Below are positions 41,690-50,005 of a stretch of DNA of 57,939 bases, piece by piece (the stretch's first letter is position 1; every line of letters begins with the position of its first letter). The stretch is from positions 1 through 57,939 of the forward strand of contig JAKBTL010000055.1 of the NCBI GenBank assembly GCA_021844425.1. Reading direction: 5' to 3'. This DNA comes from Actinomycetes bacterium. GTDB taxonomy: Bacteria > Actinomycetota > Acidimicrobiia > Acidimicrobiales > RAAP-2. The notes below the pieces were generated by a model. That model was not told the DNA's origin, searched no databases, and saw nothing but the letters and a program-made list of their open reading frames with translations. Made by a program: the position numbers and the translations under genes.

Positions 41690-42370
41690 GTGCCGCACCT
41701 CCTGGCGGCGAGCCAGATCACCGTCACATTGGGGAAGACTCTTTCCAAGCCGTCGGACAGCATTCTCATCATCCTGGCCCTGGCGCTGCTCACGCTGGCG
41801 CCGTCGCTGCTCATCATGCTCACCGGCTTCGTCCGAGTGGTCATCGTCCTCGGTCTCACCCGCCAAGCCCTCGGGCTGCAGACCACGCCCCCGAACCAGG
41901 TGCTCGTCGGCGTCGCCCTCTTCGTCAGCCTCTTTCTCATGGCGCCGACGCTCTCGACCATGAACCACGTCGCGCTCCAGCCCTACCTACACGGGCACCT
42001 CGATTTCTCCCAGGCGTTCGGGAAGGGCGAGGTCCCGCTCGAGCATTGGATGCTTCGCCAGACGGGCGCGCAGGAGCTCGCGCTCACGGCCAAGGCAGCA
42101 CACGTCTCGGCCGCGAACCCGACGCACGTGTCGCTCTCCGCGCTCATCCCTGCGTTCCTCCTCACGCAGCTGAAGGACGCGTTCATCATCGGGGTGGTCA
42201 TCTTCGTGCCGTTCCTCATCATCGACCTCGTGGTCGCGTCGACCCTCATGGCCCTCGGCATCGTGATGCTCCCCCCGACCCTCGTGTCTTTGCCGTTCAA
42301 GCTGCTGCTCTTCGTCCTCGTCGACGGCTGGGTGCTCGTCGTCCAGTCCCTCATCACGAGCTTCAGGTGA
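41690..42370 (+). CDS. fliP: Flagellar export gate protein FliP
   Basis: A 226-residue gate protein. Family motifs: LALLTLAPSLLIMLTGFVRV, VIVLGLTRQALGLQTTPPNQ, VSLSALIPAFLLTQLKDAFI, then IGVVIFVPFLIIDLVVASTL and MALGIVMLPPTLVSLPFKLL. I chose GTG 41690 because of the ribosome site aggaggg just upstream; the longer alternative from 41606 would overlap fliO by 56 bases. No cleavable signal peptide is evident. It ends in a GTGA overlap with fliQ. Confidence 0.94.
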   Translation: MPHLLAASQITVTLGKTLSKPSDSILIILALALLTLAPSLLIMLTGFVRVVIVLGLTRQALGLQTTPPNQVLVGVALFVSLFLMAPTLSTMNHVALQPYLHGHLDFSQAFGKGEVPLEHWMLRQTGAQELALTAKAAHVSAANPTHVSLSALIPAFLLTQLKDAFIIGVVIFVPFLIIDLVVASTLMALGIVMLPPTLVSLPFKLLLFVLVDGWVLVVQSLITSFR

Positions 42371-42639
42371 CAGTCGGCCTCGTCCTCCAGCTCGCCTCGG
42401 AGACCCTCCTCACCGCGGCGAAGATCGCGGCGCCGGTGCTCCTCACCTCGCTCGTGGTGGGCCTCGTCGTCTCCTTGTTCCAGTCGGTGACCCAGATCCA
42501 GGACCCGACCCTCACCTTCGTGCCGAAGCTGCTCGTGATCGGCCTCGTCCTCGTGCTCATGGGACACTGGATGCTCGACCAGTTCACCGGCTACGTGCAC
42601 GAGGTGTTCGCCGATATCCCTCGCCTCCTCGGGAGGTAG
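42367..42639 (+). CDS. fliQ: Flagellar export gate protein FliQ
   Basis: A 90-residue protein with two membrane helices. It has the FliQ signature LASETLLTAAKIAAPVLLTS, then LVVGLVVSLFQSVTQIQDPT and LTFVPKLLVIGLVLVLMGHW. FliQ joins FliP and FliR in the gate. It starts at GTG 42367, overlapping fliP, and stops six bases before fliR. Confidence 0.94.
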   Translation: MTVGLVLQLASETLLTAAKIAAPVLLTSLVVGLVVSLFQSVTQIQDPTLTFVPKLLVIGLVLVLMGHWMLDQFTGYVHEVFADIPRLLGR

Positions 42640-42645
42640 GGCCGC

Positions 42646-43413
42646 GTGACGCTCGACGTCCACGCGCTCTGGCTCATCGCCTTCCTGCTAGCGCTCGCTC
42701 GCGCGCTCGGCTGGCTGATGGTCGTCCAGCCGTTTGCCAACCGGGGTGCGGTCCCTGTCATGGTGACGGTCGCGACCGGTGCCGCGTTGGCACTGATCGT
42801 CGCCCCGGACCTCGAGCACTCCCGGCTGCCCACGACCACGCCAGCGCTCGCCGGCGACTTGGTGCTCCAGGTCCTGACGGGGCTCGCCATCGGCTTCGTC
42901 GTGCAGCTCATGATCTCCGCGGTCAGCGCCGCAGGCACATTCTTGGACCAGGTGGGCGGGCTCACGATCCAGCCGACGATGAACCCGGTCGGCGTGACAG
43001 AGCCTCCTCTCATGGGCAATTTCTACCGTCAGGTCGTGGTCCTGCTCTTGTTCGCGACCAACGGGTACCTGCTCATGGTCGAGGGGTTCGCCCACAGCTT
43101 CACCGGGCCGGGCTTCACCCTCGAGTCGACGAGGACGATCGGCACGGTTGTCCTGACCGATCTCCAGGTGTTCTTCGTGTCCGCGCTCGAGATCGCGGGG
43201 CCTATCCTGGTCGTGCTCTTCGCGGCCCAGGTCGTCCTCGCCCTCGTCTCGCGTGCCGCCCCTCAGGCCAACGTCTGGTTCCTGGGCATGCCGCTGCAGG
43301 TGCTGCTCGTGCTCGTCCTCGTGGCGCTCGCCGTCTCTGCGGTTCCGAACGACCTCGCCAACCTTCTCGACCGCGGGCTGGGCGACGCGGCGAGGCTTTT
43401 CGGGAGACCCTGA
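42646..43413 (+). CDS. fliR: Flagellar export gate protein FliR
   Basis: A 255-residue protein with about six membrane helices. FliR features include an N-terminal LALARALGWLMVVQPFANRG, LQVLTGLAIGFVVQLMISAV, FLDQVGGLTIQPTMNPVGVT, and a C-terminal APQANVWFLGMPLQVLLVLV. It starts at GTG 42646, and its last base is shared with the ATG of flhB (TGATG), so translation is coupled. Confidence 0.94.
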   Translation: MTLDVHALWLIAFLLALARALGWLMVVQPFANRGAVPVMVTVATGAALALIVAPDLEHSRLPTTTPALAGDLVLQVLTGLAIGFVVQLMISAVSAAGTFLDQVGGLTIQPTMNPVGVTEPPLMGNFYRQVVVLLLFATNGYLLMVEGFAHSFTGPGFTLESTRTIGTVVLTDLQVFFVSALEIAGPILVVLFAAQVVLALVSRAAPQANVWFLGMPLQVLLVLVLVALAVSAVPNDLANLLDRGLGDAARLFGRP

Positions 43414-44576
43414 TGGCTGCCGGAGACCGCTGGGCGCGCACCGAGCCGCCGACCGAGAAGCGCAAGAAGAAGGCGCGCGAGGACGGACAGGTCGCGCGCT
43501 CGCCGGATGTCGGCGCCTGGGCAGTGATGCTCGCAGGCTCGCTCCTCGCTCCCTTCATCCTCTCGGAAGCACGTGTGAGGGTGCTCGGGATCACGAGCAA
43601 CGTCATCCGTGTCGCCTCGCATCCCACGTCGGCCGGCGCTCTCGACGTCGTCGGTTCTGCGCTGGGACAGTTCCTCTCCTACGTGGCGGTGATCGGCGGG
43701 GCATTCGTGGCGATCGCACTGGCCGTCGGGGTCCTCCAGGTCGGAAGGTCGTTCTCCGTGAAGGCCGCGCGGCCCCGGTTCTCCCGGGTCAACCCCGTGA
43801 CCGGCCTGAAGAGCCGCTTCTCCACCCAAACGCTCTGGGAGCTCGTGAAGCAGGTGCTGAAGCTGGCCATCCTCGGGATGCTCGGCTTCTTCTCGCTGCA
43901 CAGCCTGATGCTCACTGTCGCGAGCAAGTCGCCGGTGACCCTGGCACCGCTTCTCGACTATGCAGGCTCCTCGATCCTCGGGTTCGTGCGCACCGCAGCG
44001 GTGCTCGGCATCGCGCTCGGCGCCGTCGACTACGGGATCCAGCGCCACCGGCACAACCAGTCGCTCAAGATGACCAAGCAAGAGGTGCGCGACGAGCACA
44101 GGCAGCACACAGGGGATCCGCACATGCGCGCCCACATGCGCCGACGCCAGTACTCGATCGCCCGCTCGAGGACCATCGCGTCGGTCAGGACCGCCGACGT
44201 GGTCGTGACCAACCCCACCCACGTCGCCGTCGCGCTGCAGTACGACCCAGCGAGGGCGAACGCCCCGCGCCTGGTGGCCAAGGGGACGGACTTCCTGGCA
44301 CAGCGTATGAAGGAGGAGGCGGCACGCTGCGGGATCCCTCTCGTCGAGGACCCACCTCTCGCGCGCTACCTGCACGCGACGTGCGAAGTGGACGACGTGG
44401 TGCCCGAAGAGATCTACCTGGCCGTCGCCCAGCTGCTCGCGTTCGTCTACCGGATGCCCAAGTCCCTCCGGGGGGTCGGCGTGCGCAGCCGACCTCATTC
44501 GGCTGTCCCGAAGACCGGCGAAGCCGGCTATTCGCGTGCCGGTCGCCGGCGCAGAGGAGCGCGAGATGTGGCGTAG
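43413..44576 (+). CDS. flhB: Flagellar export switch protein FlhB
   Basis: A 387-residue protein. A basic N-terminus (TEPPTEKRKKKAREDGQVAR) is followed by four membrane helices (about 35-55, 90-112, 145-165, 185-205) and the cytoplasmic domain with the autocleavage site NPTH at 267-270 (VVTNPTHVAVALQYD), as needed for the switch from hook to filament export. The C-terminus is extended and Arg/Gly-rich. The stop overlaps the start of the DUF1707 gene. Confidence 0.95.
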   Translation: MAAGDRWARTEPPTEKRKKKAREDGQVARSPDVGAWAVMLAGSLLAPFILSEARVRVLGITSNVIRVASHPTSAGALDVVGSALGQFLSYVAVIGGAFVAIALAVGVLQVGRSFSVKAARPRFSRVNPVTGLKSRFSTQTLWELVKQVLKLAILGMLGFFSLHSLMLTVASKSPVTLAPLLDYAGSSILGFVRTAAVLGIALGAVDYGIQRHRHNQSLKMTKQEVRDEHRQHTGDPHMRAHMRRRQYSIARSRTIASVRTADVVVTNPTHVAVALQYDPARANAPRLVAKGTDFLAQRMKEEAARCGIPLVEDPPLARYLHATCEVDDVVPEEIYLAVAQLLAFVYRMPKSLRGVGVRSRPHSAVPKTGEAGYSRAGRRRRGARDVA

Positions 44577-45255
44577 GGGGAGGGGGTTCCGCCTGGTGCC
44601 GGCCGACGGCCTGCCGCGGCGGATCAGCGAGAAGGAGCGTCAGGAGGCCCGAGGCCTCCTGACACGGGCGCAACGCGAGGGCCGGTTCGGAGCCTCCGAT
44701 GTCTATGAGCAGCGGCTCGAGGGCCTCGCGGGAGCCGTGACCAAGGCAGACCTCGACGCCATCGTCGCCGATCTCGACGAGCTCATCCCCGAGACGACGA
44801 GAGCGCAGCTGCTCGCCGTCGTCCGCCAAGCGCACGCAGACGGGACGCTTCCGGCGGACGGCTTCTACGAGCGTACCGAGCGATGTCTCGGGGCGGTCAC
44901 GCGCAATGAGGCCGCCACGCTCGTCTCCGACCTCGGCTACCGGATCGAGCGCGCTGAGAGAGTGCCCCGCTTGCGCAAGCTCCCCTCTCGCGTCGCCCCG
45001 CCCGCGGTGGTCGGGGTCTGCTCGGGGGTCGCGGTCCTCGCCGCTCCCGTCGCGCTCGGCACCGGCGTCGCCCACTGGGTGCCGCTCGCCGTCGGCACCG
45101 CGGTGTTCGGCACGGCGTGCGCATCCGGGGTCGCGTTCGCCTGGACGCTGCGTTCTCGGCCTCGCTGGCGAGCGCCGGTGCGAGCCCGGGAGGCTCGAGA
45201 GCCTGGCCGAGGGGCTCGACCTGAAGGTACGGGTGCCGGTGGGCCCGGGCGGTGA
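44566..45255 (+). CDS. Protein with two DUF1707-type domains and a membrane anchor
   Basis: A 229-residue protein. Residues about 20-70 (RISEKERQEARGLLTRAQRE, GRFGASDVYEQRLEGLAGAV) match the DUF1707 pattern common in actinobacterial small membrane proteins. A second related copy follows at about 80-130 (AQLLAVVRQAHADGTLPADG, FYERTERCLGAVTRNEAATL). Two hydrophobic segments (about 145-165 and 168-192) and a basic tail end the protein. ATG 44566 was chosen for its gaggag ribosome site; it overlaps the flhB stop, so the gene belongs to the flagellar operon. Function unknown. Confidence 0.72.
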   Translation: MWRRGRGFRLVPADGLPRRISEKERQEARGLLTRAQREGRFGASDVYEQRLEGLAGAVTKADLDAIVADLDELIPETTRAQLLAVVRQAHADGTLPADGFYERTERCLGAVTRNEAATLVSDLGYRIERAERVPRLRKLPSRVAPPAVVGVCSGVAVLAAPVALGTGVAHWVPLAVGTAVFGTACASGVAFAWTLRSRPRWRAPVRAREAREPGRGARPEGTGAGGPGR

Positions 45256-45272
45256 CGACCGTGACGAACGGC

Positions 45273-45920
45273 TCAGCCCGAGGCGAGCTTCTTCGAGGGC
45301 TGCGTGCTGGGGCGCGGCTTCCTGGGGGCGCGCCGTGCCGGCGCGGGCGGGTGGGTGAGGACGTAGCGGCCGTGCCCGACGCGTGCCACGCGGCCATCCT
45401 CGATGAGGGAGTAGAGGGCTGCCCTCAAGCTCGGCCGCGAGACCGGCTTGCCCAGGTGCGCGTTGGCATGCTCGAGCAGCTCGCCCGGGGTGACCCTGGC
45501 GGCGCCACGTCCGAGGCTGCGGCTCGCGCGCTCGATCTCGGACATGGTCTCGATGATGACGTCCATGAGCGTCGTCCGCGGGACCACGCGTGTGCGCTCC
45601 CTGCCGCCCGGACCCCGCTTGACCGACTCCGCGACGTCGGGCGGCAGGCGCTTCCACCAGTGCGCTGGCTCGCCCGCGCCGTGCACCGCCTTGTTGGTCG
45701 CCTTGAGGCTCATCCCGACCGCGTCTGCGACTTCCTGCCACGTGCGTCCGGCATCGTGCAAACCCACGAGCGCGTCTCGCCGAACGCTCGAAAGACGCAC
45801 CGCCAGGTCGCGCGCCTGGCGGTGCGCCTCGACTGCCCGCACCGCTCGGAGCTCGGGGTCCCGGATCATCTGGATCTCCCGCTCGATGTCGCGGCCTTCG
45901 TCGCGAACCCCCTCAGGCAC
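45273..45920 (-). CDS. Two-domain helix-turn-helix protein
   Basis: A 215-residue probable DNA-binding protein. The N-terminal half has a sigma-region-4-like helix-turn-helix (DAGRTWQEVADAVGMSLKAT). The C-terminal half has a winged-helix pattern (VTPGELLEHANAHLGKPVSR, PSLRAALYSLIEDGRVARVG, HGRYVLT), followed by a basic Pro/Lys tail. GTG 45920 has ggggaga just upstream; TTG 45932 is another option. It is convergent with the DUF1707 gene and 18 bases from it. I know no named family for the combination; a link to the flagellar genes is not shown. Confidence 0.7.
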   Translation of the reverse strand: MPEGVRDEGRDIEREIQMIRDPELRAVRAVEAHRQARDLAVRLSSVRRDALVGLHDAGRTWQEVADAVGMSLKATNKAVHGAGEPAHWWKRLPPDVAESVKRGPGGRERTRVVPRTTLMDVIIETMSEIERASRSLGRGAARVTPGELLEHANAHLGKPVSRPSLRAALYSLIEDGRVARVGHGRYVLTHPPAPARRAPRKPRPSTQPSKKLASG

Positions 45921-46189
45921 TCGTCTCCCCAATCTCTGCGTGTTCTCTGCGTGACGCGCCGATCTCGCCCGCCTGGACGTCGGGGGACGTCGGAGGACGC
46001 CTGGGCACGGACGCGCGGATCGTACCCCCGCGCCGGCTCGTCGAAACCCGCATGGGGAACAGCCCGGATCGACCGTTTACGGGTGCAATGACAAGGCCGC
46101 CGCCGTCCGCTCCTCCTTGCCCTCGGCCTGCAGACCAGCTACGTTCAGAGCTTTCCGGGGAGCAATTCATAGGGGGATAGGGGACAAGG

Positions 46190-46849
46190 ATGCGAGTCCT
46201 CGCTACCGGCCGGGTCGGCGACGGGGGCGCGCCCATCGTGGCCGCCGAGCTGTCCGACGGTGACCGTGCACCGTCCGTCACCCGCCAGGTCGCGCACGGC
46301 ACGCTGGTCGTGCTGACCGACACGGCGATGACGGAGGGATGCCCAGGACGCCCTGACAGCGAGGACGCGCTGCTGGGGAGCGCAGAGGACTGGATGCGGA
46401 CGTTCGGGCAGGATCTCCCCTGCGTCGCACTGCAGATCAGCTTCGACGCAGGCGGCCGCCCGCGTGCGGTCCTGGCGGTCGGCGGCGGCGACGGGTCTGT
46501 AGGAGTGCACGGCCTGTGGGACGGAGTCGACGACGCGGTCGAGGTGGAGACGCTCCCGTGCACGGTGGTGACCTTCACCGAGTCGCTCGAGGGCGACGGC
46601 GCCGCGACAGCGTACGACGTCGAAGCGGAGTTGCTGCACGAGGTCAGGAGCTGGATCCGCGAGAACCCCGACTTCGCCTGCGAGGCCGTGCAGATGGCGC
46701 ACGATCCGACAGGTCGCCCGCAGGCGGTGCTCGTCGGGGGAGGGCTGACAGCGGGAACGCCGGAGGTGGCGCTCAGCAGGGAAGATCGGGACGGCGGATC
46801 AGCTCGGCAGGTCGGCGCGAGAGGCGCGAACCCGCCAGTTCGGCGCTGA
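46190..46849 (+). CDS. Unknown protein with internal duplication
   Basis: A 219-residue acidic protein that I do not recognise. Two segments resemble one another: DWMRTFGQDLPCVALQISFD followed by GGRPRAVLAVGGG (about 68-100), and SWIRENPDFACEAVQMAHDP followed by TGRPQAVLVGGG (about 152-184). Each has the pattern W-x-R ... C-x-A-x-Q ... GRPxAVL-x-GGG. Each copy is preceded by a conserved VVLTD or VVTFTES-like strand. No signal peptide or membrane segment is seen. It starts at ATG 46190 after a G-rich leader (gggggataggggacaagg). It is convergent with cimA. Confidence 0.7.
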   Translation: MRVLATGRVGDGGAPIVAAELSDGDRAPSVTRQVAHGTLVVLTDTAMTEGCPGRPDSEDALLGSAEDWMRTFGQDLPCVALQISFDAGGRPRAVLAVGGGDGSVGVHGLWDGVDDAVEVETLPCTVVTFTESLEGDGAATAYDVEAELLHEVRSWIRENPDFACEAVQMAHDPTGRPQAVLVGGGLTAGTPEVALSREDRDGGSARQVGARGANPPVRR

Positions 46850-46863
46850 CCAGCCCGGCCGCA

Positions 46864-48525
46864 TCACAGCGGAGCGTCGGCGCGCACCAAGGCGTAGACG
46901 ACGGCGTCGAAGAGCGCCTGCCAGCTCGCTTCGATGATGTTCTCCGAGACGCCGATGGTCGTCCAGGTGCGCGTGTCGTCGGCGGTGTCCACGAGGACGC
47001 GGGTGACCGCGCCGGTGCCCTTTCCCGTGTCGAGCACTCGGACCCGGTAGTCGGTCAGCCGCACGCGGCGTAGCGCCGGGAAGCGGGGCTCGATGGCCTG
47101 ACGGAGCGCGGCGTCGAGCGCGTTGACCGGGCCGTTCCCCTCGGCCGTCGCCACGATGCGGTCCTCGCCGACGTGGACCTTGACGGTCGCCTCGGTCGTG
47201 AGCCCCTCGCCGGTCAACGCGTCGCGATGGTCGGTGATGACCCGGAACGACTCGACCTCGAAGAAGTCTGCCGTCCAGCCGCCCGCCCGACGCAGCAACA
47301 GCTCGAGGGAGCCGTCGGCGACTTCGAAGTGGTAGCCCTCGTGCTCGAGACGCTTCAGCTCGTCGAGCACCTGGCCGAGGGCCTCGCCGTCGAGTTCGAG
47401 CCCGAGCTCTGCCGCCTTCAGGGCGAGGGTGGCACGTCCGGCCATCTCCGAGACCACCACCCGCGTCCCGTTCCCGACCAGCTCGGGGTCGATGTGCTCG
47501 TAGAGGTCCCTCCGCCGGGCGACTGCGCTCGCGTGCAAGCCCCCCTTGTGCGCGAAGACCGACGCACCGACGTAGGGCTGCTGCGAGGAGGGCGCGATGT
47601 TCACGAGCTCGGCGATGTGGTGCGCGACCGGGGTGAGGCGCTGGAGCCGGTCGCCGGGCAGCGTACGGATCCCGAGCTTCAGGCTCAGGTTCGGGATGAC
47701 GGCGGAGAGGTCGGCGTTCCCGGCACGCTCCCCGTAGCCGTTGACACAGCCCTGCACCTGGGTCACGCCGGCCTCGACCGCGGTCAGCGAGTTGGCGACG
47801 GCGCATCCGGCGTCGTTGTGGCAGTGGATGCCGAGCTGGGTGCTCGTGGCGCGGCGCACGTCCGCCACCGCCTCGCCCACCTGCTCGGGCAGCGACCCGC
47901 CGTTCGTGTCGCACAGCACCAGCGCCTCTGCACCTGCCTGCTCGGCCGCTTCCAGCACGCGCAGGGCGAAATCCCGATCGTGGCGCCAGCCGTCGAAGAA
48001 GTGCTCGGCGTCCAAGAAGACCCGAAGCCCGTGCTCGAGCAAGTGGCGCACGGAGTCGCCGACCATGGCGACCGCCTCGTCCAGCGTCGTGCGAAGCGCC
48101 TCTTCTACGTGGCGGTCCCAGCTCTTCGCCACGATGCACGCCACCGGTGCGCCGGCTGCGACGAGGCATCCGAGCACCTGGTCGTCCTGGGCCCGCACGC
48201 CGGCGCGCCGCGTCGAGCCGAAGGCGACGAGCGTGGCGGTCGACAGGTGCAGCTCGGTACGCGCCCGAGCGAAGAACTCGTCGTCCTTCGGGTTCGCACC
48301 GGGCCATCCGCCTTCGACGTAGGAGACGCCGAGGTGGTCGAGCTGCTCGGCGACGCGGAGCTTGTCGTCGACCGTGAGCGAGAGACCCTCCTGTTGGCTG
48401 CCGTCGCGCAGCGTCGTGTCGAAGATGTCGACGTGGTCGGGCAGTGACGGGAGGCGGTAGCCGTGGGCCGCCGCGCTGTGGGGGTGTGCACCGGCGCGGT
48501 GTGCGACGTCATCATGGGTTGCCAA
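46864..48525 (-). CDS. cimA: Citramalate synthase (CimA family)
   Basis: A 553-residue enzyme of the LeuA/CimA family that condenses pyruvate with acetyl-CoA to give (R)-citramalate, the first step of the pyruvate route to isoleucine. Visible features: VDIFDTTLRDGSQQEGLSLT with the metal-binding D, EGGWPGANPKDDEFF (a CimA-type variant), DAEHFFDGWR, VLCDTNGG, the metal site GIHCHNDAGCAVANSL, QGCVNGYGERAGN, and a C-terminal LeuA-type regulatory domain (about 410-553). The only in-frame start near the N-terminus is TTG 48525, without a ribosome site; a small upstream frame overlaps it. Length fits CimA rather than LeuA. Confidence 0.88.
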   Translation of the reverse strand: MATHDDVAHRAGAHPHSAAAHGYRLPSLPDHVDIFDTTLRDGSQQEGLSLTVDDKLRVAEQLDHLGVSYVEGGWPGANPKDDEFFARARTELHLSTATLVAFGSTRRAGVRAQDDQVLGCLVAAGAPVACIVAKSWDRHVEEALRTTLDEAVAMVGDSVRHLLEHGLRVFLDAEHFFDGWRHDRDFALRVLEAAEQAGAEALVLCDTNGGSLPEQVGEAVADVRRATSTQLGIHCHNDAGCAVANSLTAVEAGVTQVQGCVNGYGERAGNADLSAVIPNLSLKLGIRTLPGDRLQRLTPVAHHIAELVNIAPSSQQPYVGASVFAHKGGLHASAVARRRDLYEHIDPELVGNGTRVVVSEMAGRATLALKAAELGLELDGEALGQVLDELKRLEHEGYHFEVADGSLELLLRRAGGWTADFFEVESFRVITDHRDALTGEGLTTEATVKVHVGEDRIVATAEGNGPVNALDAALRQAIEPRFPALRRVRLTDYRVRVLDTGKGTGAVTRVLVDTADDTRTWTTIGVSENIIEASWQALFDAVVYALVRADAPL

Positions 48526-48586
48526 GGGAAAGCCAGTCCTCTTCGAGCTCGCGGAGTCCTACGCGGCAGCGTTCGCCATCGGACAT
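48512..48586 (-). CDS. Possible 24-codon leader ORF overlapping cimA
   Basis: An ATG at 48586 opens a 24-codon frame (MSDGERCRVGLRELEEDW and six more residues) ending at 48512, 13 bases past the TTG start of cimA. Because cimA has no ribosome site of its own, translation of this frame could deliver ribosomes to it. No codon bias or homology supports it beyond that. Confidence 0.25.
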   Translation of the reverse strand: MSDGERCRVGLRELEEDWLSLGNP

Positions 48587-48901
48587 CACTGGACGTGAGG
48601 GTAGCGCGAAGGCGGGCCACGCGGGCTCCGGACGGGCGCGCAACGCGTCGTCGCCCGGCGAGCCCACGGTCGGGGGGACACGCGGCTCCGGGGGCCATGC
48701 GCTGGGCAAGATCGTGAGCAACATGGCGAGCTTGCACATCGGGCTCGGGATGAGGCTCGAGAGCGACTCGGAGGAAGTGCTGAGAGGGTCAGCTGCGACA
48801 AGGGCCCCTCCCCCGAGGTCGACTTCAAGTGGAAAAGCGGTGCAGCAGACTTCCGGTCGAGCGCGGCTCACAAGCGAGCCCGGCTCCCAGGCGAGCCCGG
48901 G
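48587..48901. other. Intergenic stretch upstream of cimA
   Basis: About 315 bases between cimA and the small membrane protein, both read on the minus strand. Minus-strand frames remain open but show no recognisable protein. A TACCCT hexamer (minus strand, 48604-48599) could serve as the -10 of the cimA message. No hairpin followed by a T-run was noticed. Confidence 0.35.
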
Positions 48902-49216
48902 TCAAGGGAGCCAGATGTCGTGGTGGGCGGCTGCGCCCCGTCGTTCCTCGTCGGTCAGTTCCTTGTCGCGGACTGGAACGACGAGTGACCAGTGGCGGCC
49001 CACAGGGCAGTGCTGGATGCGCGCAATGCCGAGGTCGATCGCCTTCAGCTTGATTCCGGGGATCCACAGGGTCGTGAACAGGTGGCCCCGGCGGCATCGG
49101 ACGACGACGTTCCCGCCAACCGTGTAGCCGAGCTTCCTGGCGGCGAACGTGCCGACCGCAAGGATCGTCGCGACGACGGCGAGCGGCTGGAGCGCCCGCT
49201 TGCGCTTGCTTCCCAC
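48902..49216 (-). CDS. Conserved actinobacterial small membrane protein
   Basis: A 104-residue protein. A basic start (MGSKRKRALQPLAVVATILA) leads into one membrane helix. It continues with LGYTVGGNVVVRCRRGHLFT, TLWIPGIKLKAIDLGIARIQ and HCPVGRHWSLVVPVRDKELT. The two CxxGH-like motifs (CRRGH, CPVGRH) may bind a metal. I recall unnamed actinobacterial homologues with the same order. It starts at ATG 49216, ten bases after the lipoprotein gene. Function unknown. Confidence 0.75.
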   Translation of the reverse strand: MGSKRKRALQPLAVVATILAVGTFAARKLGYTVGGNVVVRCRRGHLFTTLWIPGIKLKAIDLGIARIQHCPVGRHWSLVVPVRDKELTDEERRGAAAHHDIWLP

Positions 49217-49225
49217 GCGATGAGA

Positions 49226-49876
49226 CTACGACGGCGCAGTGGTCTGGGTGGCGGCCGAATTCGTCGAGGAGAACACCGCCGAGACGTGCAGGGTGCCGTC
49301 GTCGCAGGCGTAGATGCCCTGCTCGACGCTCACCGTGGCGTGTGTGGTCGTTGTGGGGGGAGTCACCTCGACAGTGTGCGTCGAGGAGCAGGTGGTCGTG
49401 CCGCTCTGCACGTCGCTGAACCCGACGTTGAAGTACGCGGTCTCGCCGGGGGCGAGTGCCACCTGGGCCGGGGCGATGCTCTCGAAGTCGAGCCCGCCGC
49501 CCCGGACGACGGTCGTGGGCAGTGGTGCGCCTGTCGTGCCGACGAGGAGCAACCCGGGATAGCCGTACGTCGTGCAGGAGGCAGCGGATGAATTGGTCAA
49601 GGAGAAGGTGATCTCCTGGGTGCCGGCTGCGCCGGACTGGCCAGCGACCGCGATCTGCAGCCCGGGGAGACGGCAGGTCCCCACCACGGCAGGGGCGGTC
49701 GTGGTCGTCGAGGTGGACGAGGTCGGGGAAGACGTGGCGGGGAGGGACGTGGTCGGCGCCGCGGGGCGCGTCGTGGTCGTGGCGCGCCGTTCCGGCGGGC
49801 TCGCCGAGCACGCGCTCAGTCCCACCGCCATGGCGATCGAAAGCCCGCCAGCAGCCGTCCTCAGTGCCGGCCCCAT
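49226..49876 (-). CDS. DUF4232-type lipoprotein
   Basis: A 216-residue secreted lipoprotein. The signal peptide ends in the lipobox LSAC (MAVGLSACSAS, near residue 22). A Thr/Pro/Ser linker (about 30-65) follows, then a DUF4232-like beta domain (VVGTCRLPGLQIAVAGQSGA, ITFSLTNSSAASCTTYGYPG, LAPGETAYFNVGFSDV). Four cysteines in the outer domain could form disulfides (C67 with C101, and two later ones). I chose ATG 49876 for its gggaga ribosome site; the frame is open back to 49921. Function unknown; such proteins are surface-exposed in actinobacteria. Confidence 0.82.
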   Translation of the reverse strand: MGPALRTAAGGLSIAMAVGLSACSASPPERRATTTTRPAAPTTSLPATSSPTSSTSTTTTAPAVVGTCRLPGLQIAVAGQSGAAGTQEITFSLTNSSAASCTTYGYPGLLLVGTTGAPLPTTVVRGGGLDFESIAPAQVALAPGETAYFNVGFSDVQSGTTTCSSTHTVEVTPPTTTTHATVSVEQGIYACDDGTLHVSAVFSSTNSAATQTTAPS

Positions 49877-50005
49877 GTCGACGGTCTCCCTTCTCGCTGC
49901 CCGCCCGGGGCGTTCGGGCAACCAGCCCTGAGGCGCATGCTAGATCCGAGGTCCGCCCCCGTTCGCCGTTCGTCCTCTGTCGGCTCCGGCAGTAGCCTCG
50001 GCGCG

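Noticed and set aside
45273-45920. The helix-turn-helix protein as the flagellar master regulator
   Set aside because: It only sits convergent to the flagellar operon; nothing in the sequence links it to flagellar promoters.
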